Source: Rhodospirillales bacterium (GTDB lineage: Bacteria; Pseudomonadota; Alphaproteobacteria; Reyranellales; Reyranellaceae). From it: DNA of 42,936 nt. This document shows, in pieces, positions 25,841-35,374 of this stretch (within the stretch, counting starts at the first letter, position 1; every line of letters begins with the position of its first letter). The position numbers and the translations under genes were made by a program. Under the pieces are notes generated by a model. The model made no database searches. It was not told the origin of the DNA and saw nothing but the letters and a program-made list of their open reading frames with translations. Location of the stretch: positions 1 through 42,936 of the forward strand of contig WHTW01000054.1 of NCBI GenBank assembly GCA_009377525.1, read 5' to 3'.

Positions 25841-26478
25841 AGGTCGGCGTCCTGATCTCGGGACGCGGTAGTAACATGGCCGCCCTGATCGAGGCGGCCA
25901 CGGCGGCGGACTATCCGGCCGAGGTCGCCGTCGTGGTGAGCAATGTGGCTGACACGCCGGGACTGAAGACCGCGCAGGACGCAGGCGTTGCAACGGCGGC
26001 GATCTCGCATAAAGGGTTTCCCGACCGCGAAAGCTTCGACCGCGCCGTATCGGCGGAGCTGGAGAAGCGAGGCGTCGGACTGGTGGCGCTGGCGGGCTTC
26101 ATGCGCATCCAGAGCCCGTGGTTCCCGGCGCACTGGAAGGACCGCATCATCAACATCCATCCCTCGCTGCTGCCGGCCTTTCCCGGCCTGCGTGTCCAGC
26201 AGCAAGCGATCGATGCCGGCTCGCGCATCAGTGGCTGCACGGTGCATTTCGTCACAGCGGACCTCGACGCCGGTCCGATCATCGCCCAGGCCGCCGTGCC
26301 GGTGCTGCCGGGCGACGACGCCGACACCCTTGCTGCGCGCATCCTGCGCCAGGAACATCGGCTCTATCCGATGGTGGTGCGCTGGTTCGCCGAGGGCCGC
26401 ATCTCGCTCAGCGGTGCAAAAGTCGCAGTCGCGGGCGTGCCCAAGGGCGCCACCCTCCTCTTCTCGCCCGACCCCTAG
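25828..26478 (+). CDS. purN: Phosphoribosylglycinamide formyltransferase
   Basis: A 216-residue folate-dependent GAR transformylase. It transfers a formyl group from 10-formyl-THF in purine synthesis. Phosphate loop [12 protein letters not shown] is at residues 12–23. The catalytic Asn–His pair is in [13 protein letters not shown] and the catalytic Asp in [15 protein letters not shown]. The ATG lies 13 bases before the purM stop, so translation is coupled with purM, whose product acts later in the same pathway. The length matches E. coli PurN (212). Confidence 0.94.
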   Translation: MAKLKVGVLISGRGSNMAALIEAATAADYPAEVAVVVSNVADTPGLKTAQDAGVATAAISHKGFPDRESFDRAVSAELEKRGVGLVALAGFMRIQSPWFPAHWKDRIINIHPSLLPAFPGLRVQQQAIDAGSRISGCTVHFVTADLDAGPIIAQAAVPVLPGDDADTLAARILRQEHRLYPMVVRWFAEGRISLSGAKVAVAGVPKGATLLFSPDP

Positions 26479-26519
26479 TTGGTTATAAGAACCCGACCTA
26501 AACGAGGAACCATCAGACT

Positions 26520-26723
26520 ATGGCCGACGCGCAGGATGACTACCCCGCCCATATCGACACCTACAATTCGTTCAACAAGCTGGTGCTGTTCACGATCCTG
26601 TTCGTCGTGCTGCTGCTGGCCTGCATGGCGTTGGGCCTGGTAGGCGGCACGCCGATCTTCGCCCTGCTGCTCGGCATCGGTGGCACCGTCGCCCTGCTGG
26701 TGGCCTTCGCCGTCATGAGCTGA
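26520..26723 (+). CDS. aa3-type cytochrome c oxidase subunit IV family protein
   Basis: 67 residues: a short polar N-terminus containing YPAHIDTYNSFNKL, then two hydrophobic stretches (FTILFVVLLLACMALGLV and IFALLLGIGGTVALLVAFAV). This is the pattern of the small bacterial subunit IV of alphaproteobacterial aa3 oxidases (Paracoccus/Rhodobacter type), a single or hairpin membrane subunit of the terminal oxidase. GAGGAA lies 12 bases before the ATG. No other oxidase gene is in the window, which is usual for this subunit. A strong intrinsic terminator follows. Confidence 0.75.
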   Translation: MADAQDDYPAHIDTYNSFNKLVLFTILFVVLLLACMALGLVGGTPIFALLLGIGGTVALLVAFAVMS

Positions 26724-26748
26724 CGACGCAAGCAACACCTCGAAATGG

Positions 26749-26776
26749 AAAGGCGGCCCGATGGCCGCCTTTTTGT
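26749..26776 (+). terminator. Rho-independent terminator
   Basis: Stem AAAGGCGGC / GCCGCCTTT (26749–26757, 26764–26772) with loop CCGATG, followed by TTTTTGTTTG. It is the only strong intrinsic terminator in the window. The opposite strand also reads an A-rich flank, so it could weakly serve the convergent hicA transcript. Confidence 0.85.
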
Positions 26777-26794
26777 TTGTCCTATGCGCGGATC

Positions 26795-27007
26795 TTACAG
26801 ATCGTCCGGCGTGAGGCCTGTGTGCTTTGCAATACGAGCAAGCATTCTGGGCCCGATTTCCTCGCCATCGTGGAAGGCGAAGACGAAATCAGGATGGCCC
26901 TGCCTGCTCAGGACGCGATGTGAGCCGCTCTGACGTTTGACAATCCATCCCATTCTAAGGAGCGCTGCCAAGACCCGACGCGCGCGGGTCGAAGGCCAGT
27001 TGGTCAC
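26795..27007 (-). CDS. hicA: HicA family toxin
   Basis: A 70-residue HicA-type mRNA interferase, a ribosome-independent RNA-cleaving toxin with a dsRNA-binding-like fold. The family core is GWIVKRQSGSHRVLSRQGHP, with the catalytic His in GSHR, then IGPRMLARIAKHTGLTPDDL. The GTG start at 27005–27007 overlaps the hicB stop as GTGA, so the toxin depends on translation of the antitoxin. The gene order, antitoxin then toxin, is the reverse of the classical hicAB. Confidence 0.82.
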   Translation of the reverse strand: MTNWPSTRARRVLAALLRMGWIVKRQSGSHRVLSRQGHPDFVFAFHDGEEIGPRMLARIAKHTGLTPDDL

Positions 27008-27210
27008 GCAGTAGCCAGCGTGATCTGAACGTCAAGAGGCTTAGCCTCACCATGTTCAATCCGATCGGCGATCGCGCGCAGGGCGACAACTTCAGCCTTA
27101 GCCATTGCTTCGTCCCGCGTCGCGCCATAGGCCATTGCGCCGGGAATCTGCACGATTTCGGCGATCCAGCGGCCGTCGGCTTCAAGCTCGCATTCGATCG
27201 AAAGCTTCAT
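27004..27210 (-). CDS. hicB: HicB family antitoxin, short form
   Basis: A 68-residue HicB-fold antitoxin. The partial RNase H-like fold is visible as LSIECELEADGRWIAEIVQIPGA and YGATRDEAMAKAEVVALRAI. The usual C-terminal HTH or ribbon-helix-helix DNA-binding domain is absent: the protein ends at VQITLATA. Autoregulation by DNA binding is therefore unlikely. GAGGA lies 11 bases before the ATG. It starts 28 bases after the ndk stop on the same strand, suggesting that the pair is expressed from the ndk transcript. Confidence 0.8.
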   Translation of the reverse strand: MKLSIECELEADGRWIAEIVQIPGAMAYGATRDEAMAKAEVVALRAIADRIEHGEAKPLDVQITLATA

Positions 27211-27238
27211 CTACCGGTCCTCGGGAGAGGCAGGCAGT

Positions 27239-27661
<423 letters not shown>

Positions 27662-27774
27662 AAATCCCTCTTTGGCGTGTGCTTTCAGCGCGTGGGCGCG
27701 CCTTATAGACGCGAGGTTCCGCACCGGCAAGCCGGTTGGACCCCGGCTTTTCACGTGCTAAACGCCGCGGCCCC

Positions 27775-29679
27775 ATGCTGCACGTCAACGACCTTTCCTT
27801 CCGCCATGGCGAGCGCGTCCTGTTCGACCGCGCCTCGGCGGCCATTTCCGACGGCTGGAAGGTCGGTCTGGTCGGCCGCAACGGCGCGGGCAAATCGACG
27901 CTGCTGCGCCTGATCCAGGGCCAGGCCGAGGCCGACGGCGGCAACATCAGCATGACCAGCCGCACCCGCGTGGGCTCGGTGCCACAGGACCCGCCGGGCG
28001 GCGACATCACGGTGCTGGATGCGGTGCTGGCGGCCGACGTCGAGCGCACGGCGCTGCTGGCCGAGGCCGAGACCTGCCATGACGGCGTGCGGCTGGCAGA
28101 CATCCATGCGCGGCTCGACGAGATCAGCTCGGCCTCGGCACCGGCGCGCGCGGGCACGATCCTGCACGGGCTGGGCTTCGACAAGGCGGCGCAGGCACGG
28201 CCGTGCGGCGAGTTCTCCGGCGGCTGGCGCATGCGCGTGGCGCTGGCCGGCACGCTGTTCAGCGATCCCGACCTCCTGATCCTCGATGAGCCGTCGAACC
28301 ATCTCGACCTCGAGGCCCAGCTCTGGCTCACCGAGCATCTGCAGCGCTTCCGCCACACGCTCCTGATGGTCAGCCACGACCGCGATCTCTTGAACGACGT
28401 GTGCGACCACATCGTGCACATCGACCAGCAGAAGCTCGTCACCTACAACGGCAACTACGATCGCTTCGAGCGCACGCGCGCCGAGCGGCTGGAGCACGAC
28501 GCCGCCCAGCAGGCCAAGGTCGCCGCCCAGCGCAAGCACATGCAGGCCTTCGTCGACCGCTTCCGCGCCAAGGCCAGCAAGGCGCGCCAGGCGCAGTCGC
28601 GGCTCAAGATGATCGAGAAGCTGGGACCGGTGGCGAGCGTGCCGGTCGACGAGAAGATCGCCTTCAACTTCCCGCCGCCCGACCAGCTCGCCTCGCCGAT
28701 CGAGACGCTCGACGAGGTGTCGGTGGGCTACGGCGACGGCCCGCCGGTGCTGCGCAAGCTCGACCTGCGGCTGGACATGGACGACCGCATCGCGCTGCTC
28801 GGTCAGAACGGCAACGGCAAGTCGACCTTCATCCGGCTGCTGTCGGACCGCCTGCAGCCGCGCGAGGGCAGGATCAGGCGCACCTCCAAGCTGCGCGTCG
28901 GCTATTTCTCACAGGACCAGGAGGAGAGCCTCGACTACGAAGCGACGCCGTTCCACCACATGAGCAGCGCCCTGGGACCGGGCGCCGGCGAGACCAAGGT
29001 GCGCGCCCAGCTCGGCCGTTTCGGCTTCTCACGCGATCGCGCCGATCTCAAGGTCGGCCTGCTGTCGGGCGGCGAGAAGACGCGGCTGCTGCTGTCGCTC
29101 GCCACCCGCAACGCCCCTCACCTGCTGCTGCTCGACGAGCCGACCAACCATCTCGACATGGACGCACGCGCTTCGCTGGTCGATGCCATCAACGACTTCG
29201 ACGGCGCCGTCGTGCTGGTGAGCCACGACACGCACCTGGTGAAGATGGTTGCCGACCAGCTCTGGCTGGTCGCCGGCGGCAAGGTGACGCCGTTCGAGGG
29301 CGACATCGACGACTACCAGGCCAAACTCTTGCGCGAGCGCGGCAACGGGAACGGCAAGGCCGCCAAGCGCGAGGAGCCGGCGGCGGCGGCGGCGGCAGCG
29401 CCACCGCCCGCTCCCAAGAAGGAGCAGCGCAAGCAGTCGGCCGATCAGCGCGCCAAGCGCGCGCCGCTCAAGCGTGCGCTTGATGCGCTGGAGAAGAACA
29501 TCGCCAAGCTGAACAAGCAGCGCGGCGAGATCGAGGCCAAGCTCGCCGATCCCGCGACCTACAGCGATGAGTCAGCAAACGTCGCCGACCTGCAGCGCGA
29601 GAAGGTGCGCCTGGAGCGCGAGATCGCCCACGCCGAGCACGAGTGGCTGGAGACCCAGGAAGCCTACGAGGCGGCGTAG
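27775..29679 (+). CDS. ABC-F family ATPase
   Basis: A 634-residue cytoplasmic protein with two ABC domains and no membrane segments. Domain 1 has GRNGAGKSTLLRL, the signature FSGGWRMRVALAGTLF and ILDEPSNHLDLEA. The inter-domain linker is the charged helical region RAERLEHDAAQQAKVAAQ. Domain 2 has GQNGNGKSTFIRLL, LLSGGEKTRLLLSLA and LLDEPTNHLDMDA. An Ala/Pro linker and a charged coiled-coil C-terminus (LEKNIAKLNKQRGEIEAKL) follow, as in Uup/YheS-like factors acting on the ribosome. The paralogue group is not resolved. ATG at 27775 begins the ABC domain directly. Confidence 0.9.
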   Translation: MLHVNDLSFRHGERVLFDRASAAISDGWKVGLVGRNGAGKSTLLRLIQGQAEADGGNISMTSRTRVGSVPQDPPGGDITVLDAVLAADVERTALLAEAETCHDGVRLADIHARLDEISSASAPARAGTILHGLGFDKAAQARPCGEFSGGWRMRVALAGTLFSDPDLLILDEPSNHLDLEAQLWLTEHLQRFRHTLLMVSHDRDLLNDVCDHIVHIDQQKLVTYNGNYDRFERTRAERLEHDAAQQAKVAAQRKHMQAFVDRFRAKASKARQAQSRLKMIEKLGPVASVPVDEKIAFNFPPPDQLASPIETLDEVSVGYGDGPPVLRKLDLRLDMDDRIALLGQNGNGKSTFIRLLSDRLQPREGRIRRTSKLRVGYFSQDQEESLDYEATPFHHMSSALGPGAGETKVRAQLGRFGFSRDRADLKVGLLSGGEKTRLLLSLATRNAPHLLLLDEPTNHLDMDARASLVDAINDFDGAVVLVSHDTHLVKMVADQLWLVAGGKVTPFEGDIDDYQAKLLRERGNGNGKAAKREEPAAAAAAAPPPAPKKEQRKQSADQRAKRAPLKRALDALEKNIAKLNKQRGEIEAKLADPATYSDESANVADLQREKVRLEREIAHAEHEWLETQEAYEAA

Positions 29680-29723
29680 TCTTCTGGACCGCCGGCCTCC
29701 GGCCGGCAGTCCGGAAGAAGACT
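29678..29723. repeat. Palindromic element 7 at a convergent junction
   Basis: The arms 29678–29697 (starts AGTCTTCTGGACC) and 29701–29723 are inverted repeats with a three-base bulge and one mismatch around GCCGGCC. The element spans from the stop of the ABC-F gene into the stop codon region of the MFS gene. It shares the TTCCGGAC core with elements 1, 2 and 8. Confidence 0.82.
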
Positions 29724-30948
29724 ATTCCGCGGCGGCGGTTCTGACCGCTGCGGGTGCGGTCGACTGGCGGATGGCCATGACCAGTCCGGCGTTGATGACG
29801 TAAAGGCCGACCGCGATCCAGAAGATCACCGCGGGGAAGCCCGCGCCCATCAGTAAGCCGAACAGCGGCGGCGCCGAGAACGAGCCAACGTCGAGGCCCG
29901 AATAGACGAAGCCGAAGACCTTGCCCGAGGCACCGGGCGGCGTGGCACCGCGGACGATCATGTCGCGCGACGGGCCGGTGGCGCCGCCGGCGGCACCGGC
30001 AAGCGCCAGCAGCGGCAGCAACAGCGCCGGTGATACGGACTGGGTGGCGATCGGCACGGTGAGCGCACCCGCGATCAGCAGGCCCCAGATCGCCACACGA
30101 TCGTGACGGCGCACCCGGTCGGCAAAGAGTCCGCCCACGAGCACACCGCCGGCAGAGCCCACGATAAATACGATCAGGCAGAGCGCCGCATAGTTCTCGC
30201 TGATGCCGAACATGCTCACCCAGGCCGGCACGGCGAATTGCTGGATGCCGACGGTGTTGGCCGCGATCAGGGCGAAGTAGGCCATGCACAGCAGGATCGC
30301 CGGATGGGTGAACAGCGCGAGAACGGGCTTGGCGCCATGATGCTGGGCGGCTGTGCGATCTTTGACACGATGGTCGACCAGGTCGGTGCGATGCGCCCAC
30401 ACCAGCACCGACAGCAGCAGGCCCGGCAGGGCGCCGATCATGGCCGCGCCGACCCAGCCGAACATGCTGTCGAGGAAGTACATCACCGGCGCCGCGGCCC
30501 AGCCGAGCGAGCCGCCGACGCCGTGGATGCTGTAGGCGCGGCCGAGCCGGCTGGAATTCACCGAGGCGTTGAGCAGTGCAAAGTCGGCAGGATGGAACAC
30601 CGAATTGCCGAGCCCGGCGACCACCGCGACGGCGGCAAATGCCTCGAAGGAATGCGCCACAGACGTCAGCGCCAGTGCAACGCCGATGGTGAACAGGCCG
30701 CCGGCCAGGATCGGCCGCGCGCCAAAGCGGTCGACGGCGAAGCCGGCGATGGTCTGGGCTATGCCAGACACGCCGTAGAAGATGCCGGCCAACAGGCCGA
30801 CATCCGTGAAGGTCAGTCCCGCCTCCTGGCGCACGATCAGCAGCATCGTGGCGAAGGCGAGCTGGTGGTAGTGGCTGACGCCGTGGGCGGCGCCGATCAG
30901 GCTGATGACACGAACGTCGCGGGACGCGGGAACGGCGGCTGCAGACAT
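29722..30948 (-). CDS. MFS transporter, Fsr-like
   Basis: A 408-residue 12-helix major facilitator. The N-terminal GAAHGVSHYHQLAFATMLL and the pattern GIAQTIAGFAVDRFGARPIL resemble the fosmidomycin-resistance (Fsr) type family. Motif A is present as GFAVDRFGAR. The central loop is rich in His and charged residues (RTDLVDHRVKDRTAAQHHG). The substrate is unknown. The start at MSAAAVPASRD (30948) is preferred over 31008, since the extra 20 residues are not helix-like. The 115-base gap separates it from the divergent cyclase-family gene. Confidence 0.83.
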   Translation of the reverse strand: MSAAAVPASRDVRVISLIGAAHGVSHYHQLAFATMLLIVRQEAGLTFTDVGLLAGIFYGVSGIAQTIAGFAVDRFGARPILAGGLFTIGVALALTSVAHSFEAFAAVAVVAGLGNSVFHPADFALLNASVNSSRLGRAYSIHGVGGSLGWAAAPVMYFLDSMFGWVGAAMIGALPGLLLSVLVWAHRTDLVDHRVKDRTAAQHHGAKPVLALFTHPAILLCMAYFALIAANTVGIQQFAVPAWVSMFGISENYAALCLIVFIVGSAGGVLVGGLFADRVRRHDRVAIWGLLIAGALTVPIATQSVSPALLLPLLALAGAAGGATGPSRDMIVRGATPPGASGKVFGFVYSGLDVGSFSAPPLFGLLMGAGFPAVIFWIAVGLYVINAGLVMAIRQSTAPAAVRTAAAE

Positions 30949-31063
30949 GCCGGCGGATGATAGTCGATCTGCCGCCCCTGCGTTTGCGGAATTCCGCGCA
31001 GGAGCCATGCGTGCGTGTGGACGCCACGCGGGCTAGTCTCCCGCGCACTGCAGGGAGATTGCA

Positions 31064-32101
31064 ATGAAGCGCTGGAAGCACCGCCCCGAAGGTTCGACCT
31101 GGGGCGATTGGGGCGACGACGATCAGCTCGGCCGACTGAACCTCATCACCCCCGCGAAGGTGCTCGAAGGCATGGCGGAGGTGAAGGAAGGCCTGTCGTT
31201 CTGCCTCAGCCTGCCGCTCGACCTGCCGGGCGGCAACGTGCTGAACCCGCGCCGCCTGCCGCCGGTGCTGTCGCCGACCGGCGACGAGAACGGCTGGCGC
31301 TTCAACTTCCACACCAAGACCATCAACCCGTTGTTCGTCGACGTGGCGAGCGACGATCGCGTGATCCTCACGCTGCAATACTCCACGCAATGGGACACGC
31401 TCGCCCATGTCGGCGGCTTCTTCGACGCCGACGGCGACGGCGTGCCCGAGCCGCTCTACTACAACGGCTTCAAGGCCGGCTCCGACGTCGTCGGCCCGCA
31501 GCCCGACGCCGGCCGCGACGGCTGTGGCCATCTCAGCTACGCCCACAAGCTCGGCGTCGAGAACATGGCGGCCAAGGCGATCCAGGGCCGTGCCGTGATG
31601 GTCGACCTCGAGAAGCACCACGGCCGCAACCACAAGTACGTGAACTACGACGACTTCCGAAAAGTGCTCGAGGCCGACAAGGTGGTGGTCGAGCCGGGCG
31701 ACATGCTGCTGCTCTACACCGGCTTCACCGACGAGATCGTCAAGATGGACAAGAAGGTCGATCCGGCGCGCGTCCATGCGATGTGCTCGGTGCTCGACGG
31801 CCGCGACAAGCGGCTGCTGCAATGGATCACCGACAGCCAGATCTCGGCCCTAATCGCCGACAATTACGGCGTCGAGGCCGTTCCTGCCCTGCCGGGGCCG
31901 GACAATGCCGAGCATCCGTCGCTGCCCATCCACAATCACTGCCTGTTCAAGCTCGGGCTCAATCTCGGCGAGATCTGGTGGCTGAAGGATCTGGCGTTGT
32001 GGCTGCGCGACAGGAAGCGCTCGCGTTTCCTGCTGACCGCGCCGCCGCTGCGCCTGCCGGGCGCGGTCGGTTCGCCTGCAACGCCTGTGGCGACCGTGTA
32101 A
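31064..32101 (+). CDS. Cyclase family protein (PF04199-like metal hydrolase)
   Basis: A 345-residue protein of the cyclase/kynurenine formamidase-like family. The usual HxGTHxDxPxH metal motif appears as LQYSTQWDTLAHVGG, the QWDxLxH form of a common subgroup. A second family block is GRAVMVDLEKHHG and later VEPGDMLLLYTGF and LPIHNHCLFKLG. These are typically Zn- or Mn-dependent hydrolases of amides or lactones. The actual substrate cannot be deduced. AGGGAG lies 10 bases before the ATG. The methyltransferase-like gene begins nine bases after it ends. Confidence 0.82.
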   Translation: MKRWKHRPEGSTWGDWGDDDQLGRLNLITPAKVLEGMAEVKEGLSFCLSLPLDLPGGNVLNPRRLPPVLSPTGDENGWRFNFHTKTINPLFVDVASDDRVILTLQYSTQWDTLAHVGGFFDADGDGVPEPLYYNGFKAGSDVVGPQPDAGRDGCGHLSYAHKLGVENMAAKAIQGRAVMVDLEKHHGRNHKYVNYDDFRKVLEADKVVVEPGDMLLLYTGFTDEIVKMDKKVDPARVHAMCSVLDGRDKRLLQWITDSQISALIADNYGVEAVPALPGPDNAEHPSLPIHNHCLFKLGLNLGEIWWLKDLALWLRDRKRSRFLLTAPPLRLPGAVGSPATPVATV

Positions 32102-32110
32102 TCTCAAAGC

Positions 32111-33208
32111 ATGGCATCGTCGTTTCCGGCGCTCATCGCCGAAAGTCTCAAGACCGAGAAGTTCAGGCTGCTCGACATCGGCTGCTCGGGCGGCCTCGAT
32201 CCCGTGTGGCGGGCCTTCGAGCCACGCCTGCAGGCGCTGGGCATCGATGCCAGCGTGACCGAGTGCAAGCGGCTGGCGGGGCTGGAGCGCAATCCGGACG
32301 TGGCGTACGTCGCGGCCTTCGCGGCGCGATCGGCAGACAAGCCGATCGACATCTCGGCTGGACCGGCGGCGCCATTGATCATGAAGATGCGCGATCGCAT
32401 GAGCTTCATGCGCACGCGCGAGATCCGCGATGCCTGCCTGAAGCAGGCCTCGACCGAGGAGCAGCTGCGTCACAATGCCTGGGAGATGACCGGGCTGGCC
32501 GATCCGGCCAAGCCCGTCGTCCTGCCCGACCTTCTGGCTGAGCGTGGCTGGAGCGATCTCGACTACATCAAGCTCGACGTCGACGGCGCGGACTTCGACA
32601 TCCTGCAGTCCTTCGCCGGGCGCTTCGATCCGCTGCAGGTGATCGCGGTCCAGCTGGAGGTCAACTTCGTCGGCACCGATCGGCCCGACGAGCACACCTT
32701 CCACAACACCGACCGCTTCATGCGCGCCCACGGCTTCGACCTGTTCCGCCTCGACGTGCGCAACTTCTCCGTCCGCGCGCTGCCCGCCCGCTACATCTGG
32801 CCGACGCCGGCGGAGACGGTGTCGGGTCGGCCGTTCCAAGGCGAGGCGTACTACGCACGCGACGTGCTGGCGCCGCATCGCGCGGCCGATGGCGCTGCGC
32901 TCAGCATCGAGAAGCTCGCCAAGCTCACTGCAGTCTTTTCGGCATGGCAAGTGCCCGACGCCGCCGCCGAGCTGCTGCTCGCCCGCCGCGCCGAATTCGC
33001 CTCGCTGTTCGACATCGACGCCGGCCTCGACCTGCTGGCGGCCCAGACGCAGACCCAGCGCAGTCGACCGCTGCCCTATCGCGACTACATGGCGACCTTC
33101 GAGGCGGATGCGCCCGGCTTCTACCGGCCCGAGGGTCCGGTGCCGACGTGGGAGCGCCTGAAGTCAGCCTGGCGCGGCTACTGGTTCCCGCGCGAGAAGC
33201 GTCATTAA
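32111..33208 (+). CDS. FkbM family methyltransferase-like protein
   Basis: A 365-residue SAM-dependent methyltransferase-like protein. Motif I reads RLLDIGCSGGLDPVW (residues 18–32) and the FkbM-type block is LDYIKLDVDGADFDILQ. Family members O-methylate sugars or other hydroxyls in natural product and glycan pathways. About 120 C-terminal residues after WPTPAETVSG are an extension without an assigned domain. The acceptor is unknown. It is nine bases downstream of the cyclase-family gene and likely in the same transcript. It is convergent with holC across palindrome 8. Confidence 0.75.
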   Translation: MASSFPALIAESLKTEKFRLLDIGCSGGLDPVWRAFEPRLQALGIDASVTECKRLAGLERNPDVAYVAAFAARSADKPIDISAGPAAPLIMKMRDRMSFMRTREIRDACLKQASTEEQLRHNAWEMTGLADPAKPVVLPDLLAERGWSDLDYIKLDVDGADFDILQSFAGRFDPLQVIAVQLEVNFVGTDRPDEHTFHNTDRFMRAHGFDLFRLDVRNFSVRALPARYIWPTPAETVSGRPFQGEAYYARDVLAPHRAADGAALSIEKLAKLTAVFSAWQVPDAAAELLLARRAEFASLFDIDAGLDLLAAQTQTQRSRPLPYRDYMATFEADAPGFYRPEGPVPTWERLKSAWRGYWFPREKRH

Positions 33209-33210
33209 TC

Positions 33211-33275
33211 TTCCGGACCGCCGGCTTCCAGCCGGCTCATGATCATGATGCCGGCTGGAAGCCGGCGGTCCGGAA
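33211..33275. repeat. Palindromic element 8 at a convergent junction
   Basis: Perfect 26-base inverted arms, 33211–33236 (starts TTCCGGACCGCCGGC) and 33250–33275, enclose the loop TCATGATCATGAT. The loop holds two overlapping copies of TCATGA. The element fills the 73-base gap between convergent stop codons. Confidence 0.92.
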
Positions 33276-33281
33276 GAACAA

Positions 33282-33734
33282 CTACGCCTTCTTCTCCCAG
33301 CCGCCAGTCGGCGTCTGCTGCCAGTAGACCACCGTGTGGCCTGCCGCCTTGTACGCCTTCCAGCGCTCGCGCGATTCGGCGACGGCCGTCTCGTCGCGGC
33401 CGTCGAACAATTCGAAGCAGCGCTTGTAGTCGCCGACCTTCTCCGAGCGCGCGCGGTCGGAGACGAAGAGGAACTTCGCGCCGTTGGGATTCTCGTCGAG
33501 ATGCGTCAGCCAGATCGGCTGGCGGTCGGCCTCGCCGTCCTTGGCGGCACCATGCGGCAGGAAGCCGTTGGGGTCGCAGGTCCAGAGATGGGTGTTGAGC
33601 GCATCGACGCGCTCGGGCGAGCCCAGCACCACCACCGCCCGCTCGCCCGCCTGCAGGGTCTTGGCCAGCAGGCGGGGCAAGGCGTCTTCGAGCGACGAAC
33701 GGGTCAGGTGATAGAAGTTGACCTCGGTCGCCAT
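33282..33734 (-). CDS. holC: DNA polymerase III chi subunit
   Basis: A 150-residue chi subunit of the clamp-loader complex, linking the replisome to single-strand binding protein. Family features are the start EVNFYHLTRSSLEDALPRLL, RAVVVLGSPERVDALNTHLW, and the FLPHG and WLTHLDENPNGAKFLF segments. The C-terminus YKAAGHTVVYWQQTPTGGWE is typical of alphaproteobacterial HolC. It lies seven bases downstream of pepA on the same strand, a frequent pairing. Confidence 0.9.
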   Translation of the reverse strand: MATEVNFYHLTRSSLEDALPRLLAKTLQAGERAVVVLGSPERVDALNTHLWTCDPNGFLPHGAAKDGEADRQPIWLTHLDENPNGAKFLFVSDRARSEKVGDYKRCFELFDGRDETAVAESRERWKAYKAAGHTVVYWQQTPTGGWEKKA

Positions 33735-33741
33735 CGTGCGT

Positions 33742-35235
33742 TCAGCGCTCGTAGTTCTCGGCGATCCAGGCGTCGAGCAGGCGCACGCCGTAGGCCGTGG
33801 CGCCCTTCGGGGTCGTGCTGTCGCCCTTGCTCGACCAGGCCATGCCGGCGATGTCGAGATGAGCCCACGCCACGCCTTCCTGCACGAAGCGCTGCAGGAA
33901 CTGCGCCGCCGTGATCGAGCTGGCGTCGCGGCTGTTGGTGACGTTCCTCATGTCGGCAATCTCGGAATCGATCATCTTGTCGTATTTCGGGCCGAGCGGC
34001 AGGCGCCACAGCTTCTCGCCGATGCCCGCACCGGCGGCGCGCAGCTTGTTGGAAAGCTGGGTGTTGTTGCTGAACAGGCCGGCGCGCTCGTGGCCAAGCG
34101 CCACGATGATGGCGCCGGTCAGCGTCGACAGCTCGGCCATGGCCTGCGGCTTGAACTTCTCCTGGGCGTACCACATGGCGTCGCACAGGATCAGCCGTCC
34201 CTCGGCGTCGGTGTTGATCACCTCGACGGTCTGCCCCGACATGCTCTTGACCACGTCGCCCGGGCGCTGGGCATTGCCGTCCGGCATGTTCTCGACCAGG
34301 GCGCAGACGCCGACGACATTGGCGCGCGCCTTGCGGCCGGCCAGCAGGCGCATGGCGCCGGTGACGGCGCCGGCGCCGCCCATGTCCCACTTCATGTCTT
34401 CCATGCCGCCGGCGGGCTTGAGCGAGATGCCGCCGGTGTCGAAGCACACGCCCTTGCCGATCAGCGCGATCGGCTTCTGCGACTTCGGCCCGTTCATCCA
34501 GCGCATCACCAGGAGCTGCGATTCGCGCTCGCTGCCCTGGCCCACGCCCAGCAGCACGTTCATGCCGAGCTTCTTCATCTCGGCTTCGCCCAGGACCTCG
34601 ACTTTCACGCCAAGCTTGGTGAGCTCGCGGGCGCGGCGGGCGAACTCCGCGGGGTACAGCACGTTGGCGGGTTCGCTCACCAGATCACGGGCGAAGAATA
34701 CCGCGTCGATCGTGGGCTCGAGCCGCTCGTAGGCGCGGCGCGCCTCGGCGGGACCGGCGACGAAGAGAGTGATCTGCTCGAGCGAGTTCTTCTGCTCGGG
34801 CTTGTCCTTGGTCTTGTACTTGTCGAAGCGGTAGTTGCGCAGCCGCGCGCCGAGCGCGATGCGGGCGGCGATCTGGCCGGGTGTCAACTTGCTGCCCTTC
34901 ACCGGATCGACGGCGACACTCACCGCCTTCTGGCCCGCGGCATTGGCTTCGGCAGCGAGGATCCCGCCCAGGGCTTCGGCGGCCCGTGCATCGAGCTCGC
35001 GGTTCTTGCCGACACCCAGCAATGTCAGGCGCGCGATGTTGCCGGCCTGCCCCAGCACCGTCAGCGACTGGCCCTTGGCGCCGGTGAAGCGGCTGGCATC
35101 GATCGCCCGCGCGACGGTCCCGCCGGCATCGTTGTTGATCGATTGTGCGGTTGCCAGGAGTTGCTTGTCGGCCGCTACGAAGGCCGCGACATTGCCCGAG
35201 AAGGCCTTCGGAAAGGCCGAAAATTCCACTTTCAT
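33742..35235 (-). CDS. pepA: Leucyl aminopeptidase
   Basis: A 497-residue M17 family metallo-aminopeptidase with two metal ions. The C-terminal catalytic domain shows the M17 signature NTDAEGRLILCDAMW. It also shows the metal-ligand segments IGKGVCFDTGGISLKPAGGM and DMGGAGAVTGAMRLLA. The N-terminal domain is the usual non-catalytic part. GAGGAA lies before the ATG at 35235. PepA releases N-terminal residues from peptides and in some bacteria also binds DNA. Its stop is seven bases from the holC start. Confidence 0.95.
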   Translation of the reverse strand: MKVEFSAFPKAFSGNVAAFVAADKQLLATAQSINNDAGGTVARAIDASRFTGAKGQSLTVLGQAGNIARLTLLGVGKNRELDARAAEALGGILAAEANAAGQKAVSVAVDPVKGSKLTPGQIAARIALGARLRNYRFDKYKTKDKPEQKNSLEQITLFVAGPAEARRAYERLEPTIDAVFFARDLVSEPANVLYPAEFARRARELTKLGVKVEVLGEAEMKKLGMNVLLGVGQGSERESQLLVMRWMNGPKSQKPIALIGKGVCFDTGGISLKPAGGMEDMKWDMGGAGAVTGAMRLLAGRKARANVVGVCALVENMPDGNAQRPGDVVKSMSGQTVEVINTDAEGRLILCDAMWYAQEKFKPQAMAELSTLTGAIIVALGHERAGLFSNNTQLSNKLRAAGAGIGEKLWRLPLGPKYDKMIDSEIADMRNVTNSRDASSITAAQFLQRFVQEGVAWAHLDIAGMAWSSKGDSTTPKGATAYGVRLLDAWIAENYER

Positions 35236-35374
35236 TCGGTTCCTCGCTTATGAAGGGCGATTTTTCGCCCCTGCGGCGGGGCAGTGCAAGCAGCGAATCC
35301 GTTCGAAAGCGCTGCAAATTCGGGGTGGCGTCCCGCTCTTGCCGACAGTATCAGTACCGGCCCCCAGAACGGAC

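Noticed and set aside
35255..35282. Two overlapping hairpins (GGGCGA/TCGCCC and GCCCC/GGGGC) upstream of the nucleotide-sugar dehydrogenase
   Set aside because: The arms are only five or six bases, common by chance in GC-rich DNA, and no leader peptide or regulator site supports attenuation.
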